Shown here: piece after piece, positions 41,164 to 49,315 of the stretch | Layout: each line of letters begins with the position of its first letter | Numbering within the stretch: position 1 is the stretch's first letter | NCBI RefSeq assembly: GCF_023277745.1 | Contig: NZ_CP086322.1 | Span: 1,736,001 to 1,800,000 of the forward strand | DNA from: Streptomyces halobius | GTDB lineage: Bacteria > Actinomycetota > Actinomycetes > Streptomycetales > Streptomycetaceae | Length of the DNA: 64,000 bases | Direction of reading: 5' to 3' | Position numbers and translations under genes: made by a program | The notes under the pieces: model-generated | The model's input: the letters and a program-made list of their open reading frames with translations, nothing else | Database searches by the model: none | Told to the model about the DNA's origin: nothing

Positions 41164-41563
41164 GGTGTGGAGAGGGAGCGGGCTGTTCCCGGAACCGGGC
41201 CACGTCGGCTGCCCCTGGCCACCACCCTGGTCGAGCTGGCCGGGGCGGGTACGCCCGCGGCCTCGCTGGCGGTCCCCGGCGGTCAGGTGACTTGCCGGGC
41301 GCGGAGGCCGCTCGGCCGCCCCGGTCGCCGCGCCGGGCGGTCGTGCGGGGCGGGGCCGTGGCGGCGGGCGCGCTGCCGGCGCTGCCGCTGGTCCTGTCCG
41401 CCCAGCCCGCGGTGGCGGCGACCGGGATGGGCACCTGCCCGCTGCCGGACACCCCCGTGGCCGCGGCGCGGCTTCTCGTCTGATCACTCCGCGGTGGGCG
41501 GTGGGCATCTGGTATGTTCCACACCATCACCTATGACGCTTAGGTTTTGGGGGTGGACCGTCC
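41164..41563. other. Region with a Tat-signal-like scrap before the DUF305 remnant
   Basis: 400 bp without a full gene. One frame at about 41320-41482 reads PPRSPRRAVVRGGAVAAG and ends SAQPAVAATGMGTC, like an isolated secretion signal followed by a stop, probably the start of a lost secreted protein. The copper-group operator-like site lies at its end. Confidence 0.4.
41528..41548. promoter_or_regulatory. Copper-group operator-like site 1
   Basis: ATCACCTATGACGCTTAGG (ending CTTAGGTTTTGG) sits just before the DUF305 remnant start. It shares CCTATG...TTAGG with the half-sites at 45304-45334 (12 of 15 positions). Confidence 0.5.
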
Positions 41564-42218
41564 ATGGCCAGGCTCCCCAAGGCCAGGAATCCCCAGGTGG
41601 TCCACCGCCGGGACCGGATCGTCATGTGGACGGTGCTCTGCCGCGGTATCGCGATGTTCGCGCTCGGTATCGCGATGTTGGCGTGCGGTGCCGCCGCGGC
41701 GGCACCGGCACCGGCCGGCATGCCTCCGGGCCAGTCGTCGGCGGCCATGGCCGGCATGGACGGATGGCCCGTCGCCATGGACGGACGGGCCGGTGCCATG
41801 GACGGACGTTCGCCGCCTGGCATACGACGTCATCAACACCCAGGCCAACCAGCGCGGGATGCTGCTCGGCCGGCTGGATGCCTGGGGGCTGCCCAAGAGC
41901 TCGCAGAAACCGCCGATGGCCTGGATGAACCACGCCACGGACTACAAGCCCCGCGACGGGTCCCTGATGCCGGGCATGGCCACCAACGCCGAGATGGACC
42001 GGCTGCGCAAGGCCGAGGGCGAGGACGCGGAGGTGCGCTACCTCAAGCTGCTGACCGCGCACCACCGCGGCGGCGTGGACATGGCGCAGGGAGCCGCCGA
42101 CCTGGCCGAGGACCCGATGATCGTCCGGCTGTCCGAGGGGATGGTGCGCGGTCAGCGGTCCGAAATGAGGCTCATGGCCGGGATGCTCGCCGAGCGCGGC
42201 GTGCAGAACTCGAAGTGA
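41564..42218 (+). pseudogene. DUF305 (copper-binding) protein with internal deletion
   Basis: DUF305 proteins are exported, ferritin-like four-helix proteins that bind Cu. The start (ATG 41564) gives a membrane-type signal (RDRIVMWTVLCRGIAMFALG). The second half reads in another frame: VRRLAYDVINTQANQRGML, PMAWMNHATDYKPRDGSLM, LLTAHHRGGVDMAQGAADLA and GQRSEMRLMAGMLAERG. The first metal-binding block (usually FxxDMxxHHxQAVEM) is missing between MDGR and VRRLAYDV, and the junction near 41812 also shifts frame. Deletion plus frameshift makes it dead. It stands at the head of the copper/disulfide gene group. Confidence 0.85.
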
Positions 42219-42342
42219 GCGTGTGGCCCGGCCCGCGGGCACCGCTGGTATCAACAGTGTCCCGCGGCCGGGCCACCGCCCCGCGCGAGGGTGCCCGCCG
42301 CGGAACCGGCGATCGGTGGTCACCGGAACCGGGGGCCGGTGG

Positions 42343-42900
42343 TCAGCCGTGCCCCGCACGTCCCCGTGCGAGCCGCCGCACCGCCAGTGCCGCCGCCAGG
42401 GCTACCGCCACCAGTGGCACGGCGGCGGCGTAGAGGAGCGGTGCGCCCAGCGTCCCCGGTTCGGGTCCGATGCGTAGCAGGTCGGCGTGTGCCTGCTGTC
42501 GGACGGTCAGTGCCACCAGGAGGACCAGCCCGGCCACGACCAGGGGCCGACGGCGCGTCACCAGCAGGTTCAGCCACCGGCCGCCGAGGCGCCCGACGAT
42601 CTCGCGCACCACCACCGCGGCGGCTCCGACGACGAGCACGACGCTGAGCGGGTTGTAGCGCCACGCCTGGCCGAAGTGACCGAGCAGCGCCGCGTGCACC
42701 CCGCGGGTGCCGCCGCACAGCGGTCCCATCACTCCGGCGTGGTGCAAGGGTCCGTGCAGGTCCACCGGTGGCAGCCCGAAGACCGCCATCGCCCCGCCTG
42801 CCGCGAGGCCGGCGACCGCCAGTCGCCCCAGCGACCGGTGCCGGTCACGCGATTCCCACGCCGGCCGGCACGGCGTCCGCCACCGCCTGTCCCCGCTCAT
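42343..42900 (-). CDS. DUF2752 membrane protein
   Basis: Inner-membrane protein of about 185 aa with the DUF2752 block GPLCGGTRGVHAALLGHFGQ (a CxGG turn ending transmembrane segment 1, before the next helix) and NPLSVVLVVG, then two more helices and a basic tail. Function is unknown. Two start choices: ATG at 42900 or an in-frame GTG at 42924; GGA at 42910 favours the ATG. It reads divergently from sco1 with a shared 350-bp regulatory stretch that carries an operator-like site. Confidence 0.82.
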   Translation of the reverse strand: MSGDRRWRTPCRPAWESRDRHRSLGRLAVAGLAAGGAMAVFGLPPVDLHGPLHHAGVMGPLCGGTRGVHAALLGHFGQAWRYNPLSVVLVVGAAAVVVREIVGRLGGRWLNLLVTRRRPLVVAGLVLLVALTVRQQAHADLLRIGPEPGTLGAPLLYAAAVPLVAVALAAALAVRRLARGRAGHG

Positions 42901-43114
42901 CCCGCCGAGTCCATGTCTGCTCACCGTTTCTTGTCGGCCGTACAGTGCGCGTGTGTGTTGGTCGGTGTTGGTGAGTGTCGGTACCGCGTGGTCCGGTCGC
43001 ACGCCCCGCCGCGGCAAGTGGACGAGCGATCGGGTGCGTGGCCGCGTCCCGCCCCGCCGGAGCACAGGTTCCGCGGGCGGCGCGTGGGGCCTGCCGTAGA
43101 CTCCGTCCGGACGC

Positions 43115-43138
43115 CTAACCTACTTAGTTTTTCGCGCA
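43115..43138. promoter_or_regulatory. Copper-group operator-like site 2
   Basis: CCTAACCTACTTAGTTTTTCG lies 117-140 bp upstream of sco1 and divergent from DUF2752. CCTAACCTACTTAGT matches the right arm of site 3 (CTAACCTACATAGG region) at 13 of 15 positions. Confidence 0.5.
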
Positions 43139-43254
43139 GGTGTGGCACGTCCACCCTCTATGGCAGATAAGCCGCGCCCGCCATCTGTGGCACGTAAGCC
43201 ACGTCCGCCACCCGTGGCACGTAAGCACCGTCTCACTTCGGGGATCTTTCAACC

Positions 43255-43917
43255 ATGCGCAAGCCCACCGTGCTCGCCGCCGCGCTGACCGCGGCCGCGG
43301 CGCTCACCCTGTCCGCCTGCAGCAGCGGGGCCGGGACGGAAGGCAAGGACGAGCCGTTCGCCTCCACCGACGCCACCGCACCCCCGGCCAAGAGGGTGCT
43401 GGACCAGCCGTTCACAAAGCCGGACCTGGTCCTCACCGACACCCACGGCGACAAGTTCGATCTGCGCAAGGAGACCAAGGGCCGCCTGACCCTGCTCTAC
43501 TTCGGGTACACCAACTGCCCGGACGCCTGCCCCCTGACCGTGAGCAACCTCGGCCTCGCCTACAAGGACCTGCCCAAGGCCGACCAGGACAAGATGCGGG
43601 TCGTGTTCGTCACCACCGACCCGGAGCGCGACACGCCCAAGGAGCTCGGGAAGTGGCTGCGCAGCGCCGGGGACGCCGACTTCATCGGCCTGAGCGGGGA
43701 CTTCGGCAGCGTCCAGGCCGCGGCCCGCTCGGTGGGGGTCGGTATGGAACCGGCGACGAAGGACGCCAAGGGCAAGGTCAGCGCCACGCACGGCAAGACG
43801 GTCCTGGCCTTCTCGCCGAAGGACGACAAGGGGCATGTGCTGTACCACGGCCAGGAGGCCACCGCCGCCGACTACACCAAGGACCTGCCCAAGCTGATCA
43901 AGGGCCGGACGCCGTGA
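43255..43917 (+). CDS. Sco1/SenC-type copper chaperone lipoprotein
   Basis: Exported copper-binding thioredoxin-fold lipoprotein of 220 aa that delivers Cu to cytochrome c oxidase or other cuproenzymes. Lipobox LSAC (Cys near residue 22), then FDLRKETKGRLTLLYFGYTN, the Cu-binding CPDAC motif (Cys88, Cys92) and the third ligand His179 in VSATHGKTV. All three ligands are present. ATG start. Convergent with the TlpA-like gene. With CcdA and TlpA nearby, it belongs to an envelope copper/thiol module. Confidence 0.93.
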   Translation: MRKPTVLAAALTAAAALTLSACSSGAGTEGKDEPFASTDATAPPAKRVLDQPFTKPDLVLTDTHGDKFDLRKETKGRLTLLYFGYTNCPDACPLTVSNLGLAYKDLPKADQDKMRVVFVTTDPERDTPKELGKWLRSAGDADFIGLSGDFGSVQAAARSVGVGMEPATKDAKGKVSATHGKTVLAFSPKDDKGHVLYHGQEATAADYTKDLPKLIKGRTP

Positions 43918-43985
43918 ACCGCGGCCGCTGCCCGTCGTCTCCGGGTCCCGGGTCAGGGAGCGGTCCTCAACCGGCGGCGAGTTGA

Positions 43986-44654
43986 TCAGCGTCCGGGTTC
44001 GGAAGCGGCTTCCGTATCGATGGGTTTCTCGGCCGCGACGTCGTCGATGACGGGCAGGAACCCCCGGTAGGTCAGGGGGCCGATGGAGACGGCGGCCACG
44101 GTGCCGGTCCTGTCCAGGACGTAGGTGGTGGGCACGGCGCGCGGGGCGAGCCGCTTGAAGCCCAGCAGGGTGCGGCTGTCGGTGTCGTAGATGCTGGGGT
44201 AGGTGATGCCGTAGTTGTCCTCGAAGGCTTTCGCCGACGTCTTGCTGTCCCGGATGTTGATGCCGAGGAAGCGCACTCCCAGCGGTTCGGTCTTCTCCGC
44301 GAGCCGGGCCAGTTCCCGGGCCTCCTTACGGCACGGCGTGCACCACGAGCCCCAGACATTGAGCACGACGACGTCGCCTCGCAGGCCGGCGATGTCGATG
44401 CTCTCGCCGTCCAGGGTGGTGCCCTTCAGGGCAGGGGTCAGGGTGCGTTCGCCCGGTTCGAAGTACGTCGAGGAGTTGCTCTTCGCCGCGCTCAGCGTAC
44501 CGTCACCGCCCTGCTTGTTCCGGGTGGCGCCGCAGGCGGTCAGCGTGCCGCCGGCCAGGGCCAGCAGACCGGTGAGGGCCAGGCGCCGCGATGGGCCGAC
44601 TGGGCGGGGGCCGGCGACGGGCCGTGGCGGGGGTACGGGTGGGCCGTTCAGCAT
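43986..44654 (-). CDS. TlpA/ResA-like thiol-disulfide reductase lipoprotein
   Basis: Extracytoplasmic thioredoxin-fold reductase of 222 aa. The N-terminus has a lipobox LTACG near residue 40. The TlpA domain has VVLNVWGSWCTPCRKEAREL with the redox pair Cys105/Cys108, RFLGINIRDS, and cis-Pro region RAVPTTYVLD. It likely accepts electrons from CcdA (encoded divergently) and reduces Cys in Sco1 or apocytochromes (inference from the family). Its start overlaps the end of the upstream small gene by 7 nt, so it is the last of a three-gene minus-strand operon. Confidence 0.92.
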   Translation of the reverse strand: MLNGPPVPPPRPVAGPRPVGPSRRLALTGLLALAGGTLTACGATRNKQGGDGTLSAAKSNSSTYFEPGERTLTPALKGTTLDGESIDIAGLRGDVVVLNVWGSWCTPCRKEARELARLAEKTEPLGVRFLGINIRDSKTSAKAFEDNYGITYPSIYDTDSRTLLGFKRLAPRAVPTTYVLDRTGTVAAVSIGPLTYRGFLPVIDDVAAEKPIDTEAASEPGR

Positions 44655-44923
44655 GACTCGTCCTTTTCGAGCCGCACGGTATCGGTGGAGCGCAGGTCCA
44701 GCTCGCGTTGGAGCAGCCGGATCTCACCACGCAGCCGTGTGATCTCCGCGTCCGTACGGTCGGTCGCGATGGTTTCCGCGGTGCCGCAGGATGACCGTGC
44801 TGCGCGCGACCGCCCCGGCCTCGTGTGACAGCCGCGGCCCTGGCGCATCGGGCGGATGCAGAAGACGTAGGTCAGGGCGATGGCGGCCGCCGCGGACAAC
44901 GGCGGAAGCACGCTCTCGATCAC
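44648..44923 (-). CDS. Small membrane protein with coiled coil
   Basis: Protein of 91 aa: one N-terminal transmembrane helix (VLPPLSAAAAIALTYVFC), a short basic linker, then a helix EITRLRGEIRLLQRELDLRS predicted to form a coiled coil. GTG start inside the stop of the gene before it (GTGA). No family recognised. Its location between TlpA and the next small membrane protein suggests a complex with them. Confidence 0.72.
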   Translation of the reverse strand: MIESVLPPLSAAAAIALTYVFCIRPMRQGRGCHTRPGRSRAARSSCGTAETIATDRTDAEITRLRGEIRLLQRELDLRSTDTVRLEKDESC

Positions 44924-45168
44924 CGCGCGTGCTCCTCGGCCGCCGCTCGGTGCTGCGCCTCGACCTTGGCGCGCAGCGTGTCGACCTCCTTACGCAGCTC
45001 GGCGACTTCCCGCTCGCGCGGATCGGGGCCGGAGCCCGGGTAACCGGTCGCCTTGCTCTGATCGGCGGGGGCACCGCCGAACTGACGATTACCCCGCATC
45101 ATGAACCACATCATCAGGCCCATGCCGACGGGGCAGGCGAGTACGGCCAGAGCGTAGAAGGCGTCCAT
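44920..45168 (-). CDS. Small membrane protein of the copper/disulfide group
   Basis: Protein of 82 aa. N-terminal transmembrane segment ALAVLACPVGMGLMMWFMMRG contains a Cys and several Met, a plausible Cu(I)-binding helix. The rest is charged and coiled coil (REREVAELRKEVDTLRAK). Strong ribosome-binding site AAGGAGACCGTG before the ATG. Same operon as the two genes below, with GTGA overlap. A similar Met/Cys helix is often seen in small proteins near copper ATPases; function unproven. Confidence 0.78.
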   Translation of the reverse strand: MDAFYALAVLACPVGMGLMMWFMMRGNRQFGGAPADQSKATGYPGSGPDPREREVAELRKEVDTLRAKVEAQHRAAAEEHAR

Positions 45169-45192
45169 CACGGTCTCCTTGGTTCTCGACTC

Positions 45193-45228
45193 GGTTCGTG
45201 TCGGTTCCGGTTCGTGTCGGTTCGTGAC
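45193..45228. repeat. GGTTCGTGTC direct repeats in the shared promoter
   Basis: GGTTCGTGTC at 45193-45202 and 45209-45218, and GGTTCGTGAC at 45219-45228, just upstream of the small membrane protein operon. Possible regulator site, low certainty. Confidence 0.35.
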
Positions 45229-45303
45229 GTTGGCTTTCGAGGCCGGTTGAACAGAATCGATGTCGGTTCTCTGCGGGGTCGGGGTACTGTCCAGCGCGAT
45301 CAC

Positions 45304-45334
45304 CTATGCAGGTTAGGACCTAACCTACATAGGA
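45304..45334. promoter_or_regulatory. Copper-group operator-like palindrome, site 3
   Basis: 31-bp near-perfect palindrome: left arm CCTATGCAGGTTAGG, right arm CCTAACCTACATAGG (reverse complement CCTATGTAGGTTAGG, 14 of 15 match). It overlaps the AGGAG ribosome-binding site of ccdA and lies between the two divergent operons. GGTTAG/CTAACC half-sites resemble the DmdR/IdeR iron box, but with two more centre bases than that 19-bp box. Confidence 0.75.
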
Positions 45335-45344
45335 GTTAGAGTGT

Positions 45345-46217
45345 GTGTCGACCGACAGCCCGAACCGGCCCCCGGCGGCACCCACAGCACGCCCGCGCGA
45401 CCGGGACCCGCCCTGTGGAAAGGCACTCGTCTTGTCCGTCGACATCAGCCAGGTGGTCGGCTCCGGCTCGCTCTTCCTGGCCGCGCCCATCGCGCTGGCC
45501 GCGGGAGCGATCACCGTCGCCTCGCCCTGCTGCCTGCCCCTGGTCCCGGGCTATCTCTCGTACACCACCGGCATGACCGCGGCCGACGCCCAGGCGCGGC
45601 AGGCCGCCGACGGCGCGGCCCGGGGCAGGGCCCGCGGCCGGGCACTGCTGGGCACTGCCCTGTTCGTCCTCGGCTTCGCCGCCGTCTTCGCCGCCTACGG
45701 TGCCCTGTTCGGCTCGGTCAGCACCCTGCTCCTGGCCCACCAGGACACCGTCATCCGCGTCCTGGGCATCCTCACCATCGCGCTCGGCCTGATGTTCATG
45801 GGCGCACTGGAGCGCATTCCGCTACTGTCGCGCACCTTCCGCCCACAGTTCACCCCCCGCGCCGGGCTCACCGGCGCGCCACTGCTCGGCGTGATGTTCG
45901 GCATCGGCTGGACCCCCTGCATCGGCCCCACCCTCGCCGCCGTCCTGTCCCTGTCCCTGACCACCGGCACCACCGCGCGCGGCGCGTTCCTCGCCTTCCT
46001 GTACGCCGTCGGCGTCGGCATACCGTTCCTGGTCTTCACCCTCGCCCTCGGCAAAAGCATGCGCGTCTTCGCCTTCGCCCGCCGCCACACCCGTACCGTG
46101 CTGCGCATCGGCGGCGTGCTGCTGGTGGCCGTCGGCATCGCCCAGGTCTCCGGTCTGTGGAGCCTGATGATCTACCAGATGCAGAGCTGGGTCAGTGCCT
46201 ACGAACTCCCCCTGTAA
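45345..46217 (+). CDS. ccdA: Cytochrome c biogenesis/CcdA-type thiol transporter
   Basis: Polytopic membrane protein of 290 aa that carries reducing equivalents from cytoplasmic thioredoxin to extracytoplasmic TlpA-type proteins. About six transmembrane segments. The redox Cys lie in SPCCLPLVPGYLSY (Cys62/63) and GIGWTPCIGPTLAAV (Cys192), the conserved CcdA sites. GTG start at 45345 (one of three overlapping GTGs), spaced 9 nt from AGGAG that overlaps the 45304 palindrome, so a repressor there would also block translation or transcription. It is followed by the BNR lipoprotein. Confidence 0.94.
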   Translation: MSTDSPNRPPAAPTARPRDRDPPCGKALVLSVDISQVVGSGSLFLAAPIALAAGAITVASPCCLPLVPGYLSYTTGMTAADAQARQAADGAARGRARGRALLGTALFVLGFAAVFAAYGALFGSVSTLLLAHQDTVIRVLGILTIALGLMFMGALERIPLLSRTFRPQFTPRAGLTGAPLLGVMFGIGWTPCIGPTLAAVLSLSLTTGTTARGAFLAFLYAVGVGIPFLVFTLALGKSMRVFAFARRHTRTVLRIGGVLLVAVGIAQVSGLWSLMIYQMQSWVSAYELPL

Positions 46218-46245
46218 GCATCAACACCCTGACGAGGAACCCCCG

Positions 46246-47121
46246 ATGACCTTCCGCCTCCGCCCGGCCGCGGCCGCAGCCGCCACTGCCGCCTTGCTCG
46301 CGGCCGTACTGACCGCCTGCTCGAACGAGTCCGACACCCACGAGCACGCACACGAATCCGGTGCCGGCGTCAGCCATGTCCACGGCCTCGGCATCGACCC
46401 GGCCGACGGCCGCCTGTACGTCGCCACGCACTACGGTGTCATCGCCGTGGCGGACGACGGCTCGTCCAAGCGGGTCAGCGACACCGCCGACTACATGGGC
46501 TTCACCGTCGCCGGCCCCAAGACCTTCCTCGGCAGCGGCCACCCCGCGGAAGGCGACGGCGGCCACGCCAATCGCGGCCTGATCAAGAGCACCGACTCCG
46601 GCAAGACCTGGAAAACCCTCTCCCTCGGCGGCGAAGCCGACTTCCACGCCCTGGACTACGCCCACAACACCATCTACGGCTACGACAGCACCAACGGCCT
46701 GCTGCGCGTCAGCAAGGACGGCAAGAAGTGGGACAAGCGCGCCGAACTCGCCGCAGTGGACATCGCCGTCAGCCCCAACGACCCCGACACAGTGCTGGCC
46801 ACCACCCAGAACGGCATCGCCAAGAGCACTGACGGCGGCAACACGTTCACGGACGGGACCGAGCCGATCCTGGCCTTCGTCTCCTGGGCCAAGCCGGACG
46901 CGCTCTACGGCATCGACCCGGCCGGCGCACTCCAGCGCAGCACCGACGGCGGCACCACCTGGAAGAAGACCGGCACCGTACCCGGCGGACAGCCCCAGGC
47001 CCTCACCGCCGTCAGCGCCGACCGCGTCCTGGCCGCCACCCAGAAGGGCGTCTACGAATCCCGCGACAGCGGCAAGACCTTCACCAAGCGCCTGCCGGTC
47101 GCCCCCGCCGACGGCCACTGA
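46246..47121 (+). CDS. Lipoprotein with BNR/beta-propeller repeats (F510_1955-like)
   Basis: Exported 291-aa protein anchored by lipobox LTACS. A His-rich patch follows (DTHEHAHESG), which may bind copper. The body is a propeller with five Asp-box/BNR repeats: STDSGKTWK, SKDGKKWDK, STDGGNTFT, STDGGTTWKK and SRDSGKTFTK. The family is annotated as a glycosyl-hydrolase or sialidase-like protein but lacks evidence of activity. The ATG at 46246 follows GAGGAAC; an upstream ATG at 46195 in frame lacks a ribosome-binding site. Same operon as ccdA (gap 28 bp). Confidence 0.86.
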   Translation: MTFRLRPAAAAAATAALLAAVLTACSNESDTHEHAHESGAGVSHVHGLGIDPADGRLYVATHYGVIAVADDGSSKRVSDTADYMGFTVAGPKTFLGSGHPAEGDGGHANRGLIKSTDSGKTWKTLSLGGEADFHALDYAHNTIYGYDSTNGLLRVSKDGKKWDKRAELAAVDIAVSPNDPDTVLATTQNGIAKSTDGGNTFTDGTEPILAFVSWAKPDALYGIDPAGALQRSTDGGTTWKKTGTVPGGQPQALTAVSADRVLAATQKGVYESRDSGKTFTKRLPVAPADGH

Positions 47122-47139
47122 ACACCCCCGGCCGGTGAT

Positions 47140-48449
47140 ATGGCGTTCCCGCAGCTGAAGGCCAAGGTCTTCAGCAGGCTCCGGGGCCTGACCGAGCAGG
47201 ACCTCCGGTACCCGGTGCCCATCTTCGGCGCGGAGAAGATGCGCGAGGACATCACGGAGACGCTCCGCCCCCAGTTCGGCGCCGACCTCGCCCCCGAGGA
47301 CGTCTTCGGCACGTCGGGTGTGTCGGCGGCTCTGGAGTGCCTGGCCTTCGCACTCAAGAAGACCGAGGTCCTCGCCACCGGTGACCGGGTGCTGCTTCCG
47401 GCCCCCTTCTGGCAGGGCTTCAAGTGGTGCTTCGAGCAACGGCCCGGGCTGGAGTGCGTCCCCGCACACCTCGGCTCCGACTTCGAACTCACCCTCGACG
47501 TCCTGCAGCGGGCCTACCACCGGCAGCAGGTACCGCCCAAGCTGCTCGTCCTCACCAACCCCAACAACCCGCTGGGCGTCAACTACGACAAGGACCTGCT
47601 GGAGAAGATCTACACCTGGGCCCTGACGCAGACGGACATGCACATCATCTCGGACGAGATGTATGCGCACTCCCAGCTCCGGACCTCCCGGCTGCCCTTC
47701 GTGAGCGCCTACGCCCTGGACGCCTACCGCACCCTCCCGGGCGCCCGGGACCGGGTGCACGTCGTCTGGGGCTTCGCCAAGGACTTCGGGCTCTCGGGCT
47801 TCAAGGCCGGGGTCGCCATCACCCGCAGTTCCGCGATCAAGGACGTGCTCAACGGCACGGACGGCGAGCCCTACTCCTGGTTCAGTCCCTTGACTCCCTC
47901 AAGCACTACGTCATCGGCAGCCTCCTGGAAGCCCAGGACGGCGGCAAGAGTTTCGCCGCCGAACTCATGGAGGAGTACCGGGAGATCCTCACCGGTGCCT
48001 TCGAGTCGGCCCGGACCGCCCTCGACGAGGCCAAGAACATTCCCTACGTCTTCCGCGAAGGGCAGAACTCCGCCCAGTTCTTCTGGCTCGACCTGCGGGA
48101 GTACCTGTGGCAGGACGCTCCGGAGATCCCCTACGAGCGGGGCCCGCACTTCCCGCACAACGGACACACGTACAACGGTGGCGCGCACGACGGGAACGGG
48201 AATGGCCACCGGGAGGCGGGCAAGCCCGGAGGCCTCCGCCTGCCGGTACTTTTCTCCGAGATCAGCAGCGCGGAGAGCGAGCTGTTCCAGTACATCAAGG
48301 AACACGCCCACGTCCAGCTGCTCCCCGGGCAGACCCTCTCCGCCCACGACCAGGGCTTTTCCCGGTTGTGCTTCACCGCCTTCGACGAGCAGACGGTCCG
48401 CGAGGCGATCCAGCGCATCTCTCAGGCGCTGGCGGAACGTCCTCGCTGA
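47140..48449 (+). pseudogene. Class I/II aminotransferase (ACC synthase-like), frameshifted and probably 5'-truncated
   Basis: PLP enzyme homologous to 1-aminocyclopropane-carboxylate synthase/aminotransferases. In one frame: GLTEQDLRYPVPIFGAEKM, LVLTNPNNPLGVNYDK and VVWGFAKDFGLSGFKAG, with the PLP Lys in AKDF. After YSWFSP one base is lost near 47886 and the text resumes in the next frame: SLKHYVIGSLLEAQDG, NSAQFFWLDLREYLW and QLLPGQTLSAHDQGFSRLCF. The beginning (MAFPQLKAKVF) corresponds to an internal position in relatives, so about 40 N-terminal residues seem lost, and there is no ribosome-binding site. A single-base sequencing error could explain the shift but not the missing start. Confidence 0.82.
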
Positions 48450-48689
48450 AGGACGGCCCGGCTGTGGCGTCCGCGGGCCGGAAGGGGGTGCTGCCGCCAC
48501 AGCCGGCCGCCACCCGCGCCGACGCTCCATCGACACGCCGCGCGGCGTCGAACCCGGCCCCTGCCCGAACTCGCCGCAGGGCAGTGGTGGGCCGGGACGC
48601 GAGGTGATCCCCTCACTGCGGTGAGGGGATTGTTCCGGTCGTCGGAACGAGATCGTGCGACATCGATCCGTGGCTACCACCGCCACTGA
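48450..48689. other. Intergenic region
   Basis: 240 bp between two pseudogenes. The palindrome-like CCTCACTGCGGTGAGG at about 48610-48625 is a candidate hairpin. No gene. Confidence 0.35.
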
Positions 48690-48900
48690 TGACGCCCGCC
48701 AATCGCCCTTGACCGCGACCGGTCCGCCGCTGTCGCCCCGGCACCCGCTGCCTGCCCGTCGTGCCCCCACCCCAGAACCCAGTTGGGTGTGCCTTCCTCG
48801 TACAGGCTCTGCCCCGCCGGGATGGCCGGCGGCAAAGCCCGTTACGGCACGGGCGCGTTGAGGGTGACCACGGCGATGTCGTACGCGTATGTGGCACCGG
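48690..48900 (-). pseudogene. Trypsin-like (S1) secreted protease remnant
   Basis: Minus-strand text holds two catalytic blocks of chymotrypsin-fold proteases in different frames. YAYDIAVVTLNAPVP (about 48842-48890) contains the Asp of the triad and is followed by an in-frame stop, with SLYEEGTPNWVLGWG after it. CRGDSGGPVAVKG (about 48709-48740) contains the Ser. The His block and signal peptide are absent. Confidence 0.75.
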
Positions 48901-49315
48901 GCCCCTCCGTCCTGGCCTTGGGATGGGTCCCCGCTCGGCCCCCCTCCCCCGCCCCTGCCGCCAGATCGGGTGTGCGACGCTCCCGCGACACTCCGGCGCC
49001 GGTCGGCATGCCTCCCTCGACCGTCCGTGCACCCTCCGTCCACTCTCCGAGTTCTTCGCCATCATGGCGGAACCCCGTCATCCGTTACTCCCTCTCATTG
49101 GGCAACCTGCGACGACTTCAGGGCCGAAATGCCGACGTCCGCTCGTGATCCCTACCGTGGGTATCGCCACACGCCGCAGGACCGGCCGTTCACCAGCCCG
49201 TGCTCCTGCCCGTGCACGCTGGAACGGCACACAAGGCGCTCACAGGCTTCTTGGCAGCCTGTGAGCCTCTTCGGACACGGAGCGCTTCTGACCAGAGCGC
49301 TTGGAGGGTTGCACG
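48901..49315. other. Upstream region of the acyltransferase gene
   Basis: 415 bp with no gene. Presumed promoter for the plus-strand acyltransferase; no convincing -35/-10 found. Confidence 0.35.

Noticed and set aside
41320..41482. Tat-signal-like short ORF
   Set aside because: Only a signal-like stretch followed by a stop; too little to call a gene.
45304..45334. Iron (DmdR/IdeR) box
   Set aside because: Half-sites match, but the centre has two extra bases relative to the 19-bp box, and the genes are copper/thiol-related. Kept only as an unassigned operator.
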